A stretch of DNA of 15,149 nucleotides from Bacilli bacterium (GTDB lineage Bacteria; Bacillota_I; Bacilli_A; RF39; UBA660). A model generated the notes under the pieces. It was not told the DNA's origin. It ran no database searches and worked only from the letters and a program-made list of their open reading frames with translations. A program made the translations under genes and the position numbers. The stretch spans positions 1 through 15,149 of the forward strand of contig CAAENH010000151.1 in the NCBI GenBank assembly GCA_900757295.1, read 5' to 3'. This document shows, one piece after another, positions 13,734-15,149 of the stretch; position 1 is the stretch's first letter; each line of letters starts with the position of its first letter.

Positions 13734-14915
13734 ATGAAAATATTAGCTGTTAATGCTGGTAGTTCTTCTTTAAAATTTACTTTAATAGAATTACCTAGTC
13801 AAAAAAAATTAATAAGTGGTTATTTTGAAAAAATAGGAATTGGTAATAGTTTTTATACTATTAAAATAAATGGCCAAAAATTAGAAAGAGAAGTTGATTT
13901 AAAAGATCATTCTATTGCTGTTAAATATTTAATAGATGAATTGATTGGGAATAATGTAATTTCTTCTTTAGATGAAATAGATGGTGTAGGTCATCGTATT
14001 GTTCATGGTGCAGATAAATATAGTGAAAGTGTATTATTAAATGAAGAAATTTTAGAAGATATAGAGTCTTTTAATGATTTAGCTCCTTTACATAATCCAG
14101 CAAATTTAGTTGGTGTTAGAGCATTTATGAAAAATTTACCTAATACTCCGATGGTTGGTGTATTTGATACTGCATTTCATCAAAGTATGAAAGAAGAATC
14201 ATATATTTATGCTTTACCTTATGAATGGTATACAAAATATGGTGTAAGAAAGTATGGCTTCCATGGAACTTCACATCGTTTTATTAATAAAACTATTAGT
14301 GAATTTATGAAAAGAGACGATTTAAAAGTAATATCATGTCATATTGGTAGTGGAGCTTCACTTGCTGCTATTGATAGTGGAAAAGTAGTGGATACATCTA
14401 TGGGATTCACTCCAACTCCTGGAGTTGTAATGGGAACTAGAGCTGGAGATTTTGATGTTAGTATTTTACCTTATGTAATGAAAAAGGAAAATAAAAATAT
14501 TGATGAAATTATGAATGATGTAAATAAAAAATCTGGATTGCTTGGAATTAGTGGAATAAGTAGTGATGCTAGAGATATAGCTGCAGCAGTTGAAGAAGGC
14601 AATGAAAGAGGTATTTTAGCATATAACATTTATACTCAAAAAGTTGCTAATTATATAGCAATGTATAATAACTTGTTAGATGGTGCTGATGTAATCTGTT
14701 TTACTGCTGGATTAGGTGAAATGAGTAGACCTTTTAGAAAAGGAATTATTGAAAAAATATCAAGCTTAGGTGTTAAGTTAGATAGCCAACGTAATGAAGA
14801 TGTTTTTGGTAAGTTTGGAAAAATAAGCACCGATGATTCTAAAATTCCAGTTTATGTTGTACCAACTGATGAAGAATTGATGATTGCTTTAGATACTTAT
14901 GATTTAATTAACTAA
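13734..14915 (+). CDS. ackA: Acetate kinase
   Basis: Interconverts acetyl phosphate + ADP and acetate + ATP; the ATP-yielding end of mixed-acid fermentation. The 393-residue protein begins with the signature VNAGSSSLKF (N7) and contains GHRIVHG (R88), VFDTAFH (D145), YGFHGTSH (catalytic-region H177 and H181), IGSGAS, GFTPTPGVVMGTRAGD and FTAGLGE near the C terminus, all expected for AckA. It has its own SD and probable -10 box and is followed after 5 nt by an NrnA-type gene, probably cotranscribed. pta is not in the window. Confidence 0.96.
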   Translation: MKILAVNAGSSSLKFTLIELPSQKKLISGYFEKIGIGNSFYTIKINGQKLEREVDLKDHSIAVKYLIDELIGNNVISSLDEIDGVGHRIVHGADKYSESVLLNEEILEDIESFNDLAPLHNPANLVGVRAFMKNLPNTPMVGVFDTAFHQSMKEESYIYALPYEWYTKYGVRKYGFHGTSHRFINKTISEFMKRDDLKVISCHIGSGASLAAIDSGKVVDTSMGFTPTPGVVMGTRAGDFDVSILPYVMKKENKNIDEIMNDVNKKSGLLGISGISSDARDIAAAVEEGNERGILAYNIYTQKVANYIAMYNNLLDGADVICFTAGLGEMSRPFRKGIIEKISSLGVKLDSQRNEDVFGKFGKISTDDSKIPVYVVPTDEELMIALDTYDLIN

Positions 14916-14920
14916 AGGAA

Positions 14921-15149
14921 GTGGTTTGTATTAAACCAATATTTAAAAAAATTTATAAAAAAATAAAAGAGTATGATGAAATAGTTATAGCTAGACATGT
15001 AGGCCCTGATCCAGATGCTGTTGCTAGTCAAATAGCTCTTAGAGATACTATTAAAGCAACTTTTCCTAATAAAAAAGTTTATGCAGTTGGAAAAAGTGTT
15101 TCTAAGTTTAAATATTTTGGATTATTAGATAAAATTGATAATTTAACTT
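14921..15149 (+). CDS. nrnA: DHH phosphoesterase, NrnA/YtqI-like oligoribonuclease (3' end cut by window)
   Basis: Degrades short RNA oligomers and removes phosphate from pAp in Firmicutes. The first 76 codons are visible: a Lys-rich helix (KKIYKKIKEYDEIVIA), then RHVGPDPDAVASQIALRDTI, the first DHH-family metal motif (DPD), and a KKVYAVG strand, as in NrnA. The catalytic DHH motif proper lies beyond the window. Start: no ATG is in frame near the beginning. GTG 14921 is in frame but sits right against the SD AAAGGAA; ATT 14930 has better spacing from AAGGAAGTGG (14915-14924). The coordinate uses GTG; the difference is three residues. Confidence 0.85.
   Translation, partial: MVCIKPIFKKIYKKIKEYDEIVIARHVGPDPDAVASQIALRDTIKATFPNKKVYAVGKSVSKFKYFGLLDKIDNLT

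Noticed and set aside
1-15149. Mycoplasma-type code (TGA = Trp)
   Set aside because: TGA ends several genes at the expected family length, and Trp is TGG throughout the recognised proteins.
1-15149. CRISPR arrays, insertion sequences, tRNA genes, prophage
   Set aside because: No spaced direct repeats, transposase-like ORFs, tRNA cloverleaf or T-loop motifs, or phage genes were seen when reading both strands.

Overview
The window is a very AT-rich stretch of bacterial chromosome that reads as a low-GC Bacilli lineage in the Firmicutes (Bacillota). TGA is used as a stop codon (cca, dnaD, the 3817-4515 gene, the 8176-8295 small ORF) and Trp is TGG, so the Mycoplasma code does not apply. A Cys-rich CotY/CotZ/ExsY-like coat protein under a sigma-K-like promoter suggests a spore former. 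Gene order recalls Bacillus subtilis in three places: dnaD-nth with ponA-recU; gpsB-rnpB; and rodZ(ymfM)-pgsA. thiI and ackA are also near each other in B. subtilis. A compact-genome uncultured or Erysipelotrichales-like gut Bacilli member fits, but the species cannot be named from this sequence. There is no sign of phage, transposons, CRISPR, tRNA or recent transfer.

Layout. 2-1357 (+): 3' three quarters of a divergent RNase J (J2-like) with several core motifs lost. 1421-3781 (+): overlapping operon cca-dnaD-nth (tRNA CCA addition, replication restart/initiation, base-excision repair). 3817-4515 (+): CmpB-family membrane protein, ending at a bidirectional terminator. 4527-8023 (-): recU-ponA, joined by a TAATG overlap. 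8069-8344: divergent regulatory region with a 39-codon ORF and a consensus sigma-A promoter. 8345-10141 (+): gpsB, then the type B RNase P RNA directly at the gpsB stop codon, then a short RodZ-like protein from a TTG start, then pgsA. 10175-12143 (-): spore coat-like protein, a VanZ-RDD fusion, and a membrane-tethered EIIB-like domain without the phospho-cysteine. 12257-15149 (+): thiI, an unrecognised 64-residue protein, ackA, and the 5' end of an NrnA-type DHH phosphoesterase.

Functional themes: cell-wall growth and division (ponA, gpsB, rodZ, with recU coupled to ponA), RNA metabolism (RNase J, CCA enzyme, RNase P RNA, thiI, NrnA), DNA maintenance (dnaD, nth, recU), lipid synthesis (pgsA) and acetate/ATP metabolism (ackA). 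Most genes are conserved housekeeping loci. The less ordinary items are the degenerate RNase J, the EIIB-like protein, the two unrecognised small ORFs, and two compact-genome habits: terminator hairpins that contain the stop codon, and -10 boxes placed only 2-7 nt from the ribosome binding site. I did not find a convincing multi-gene undescribed system.
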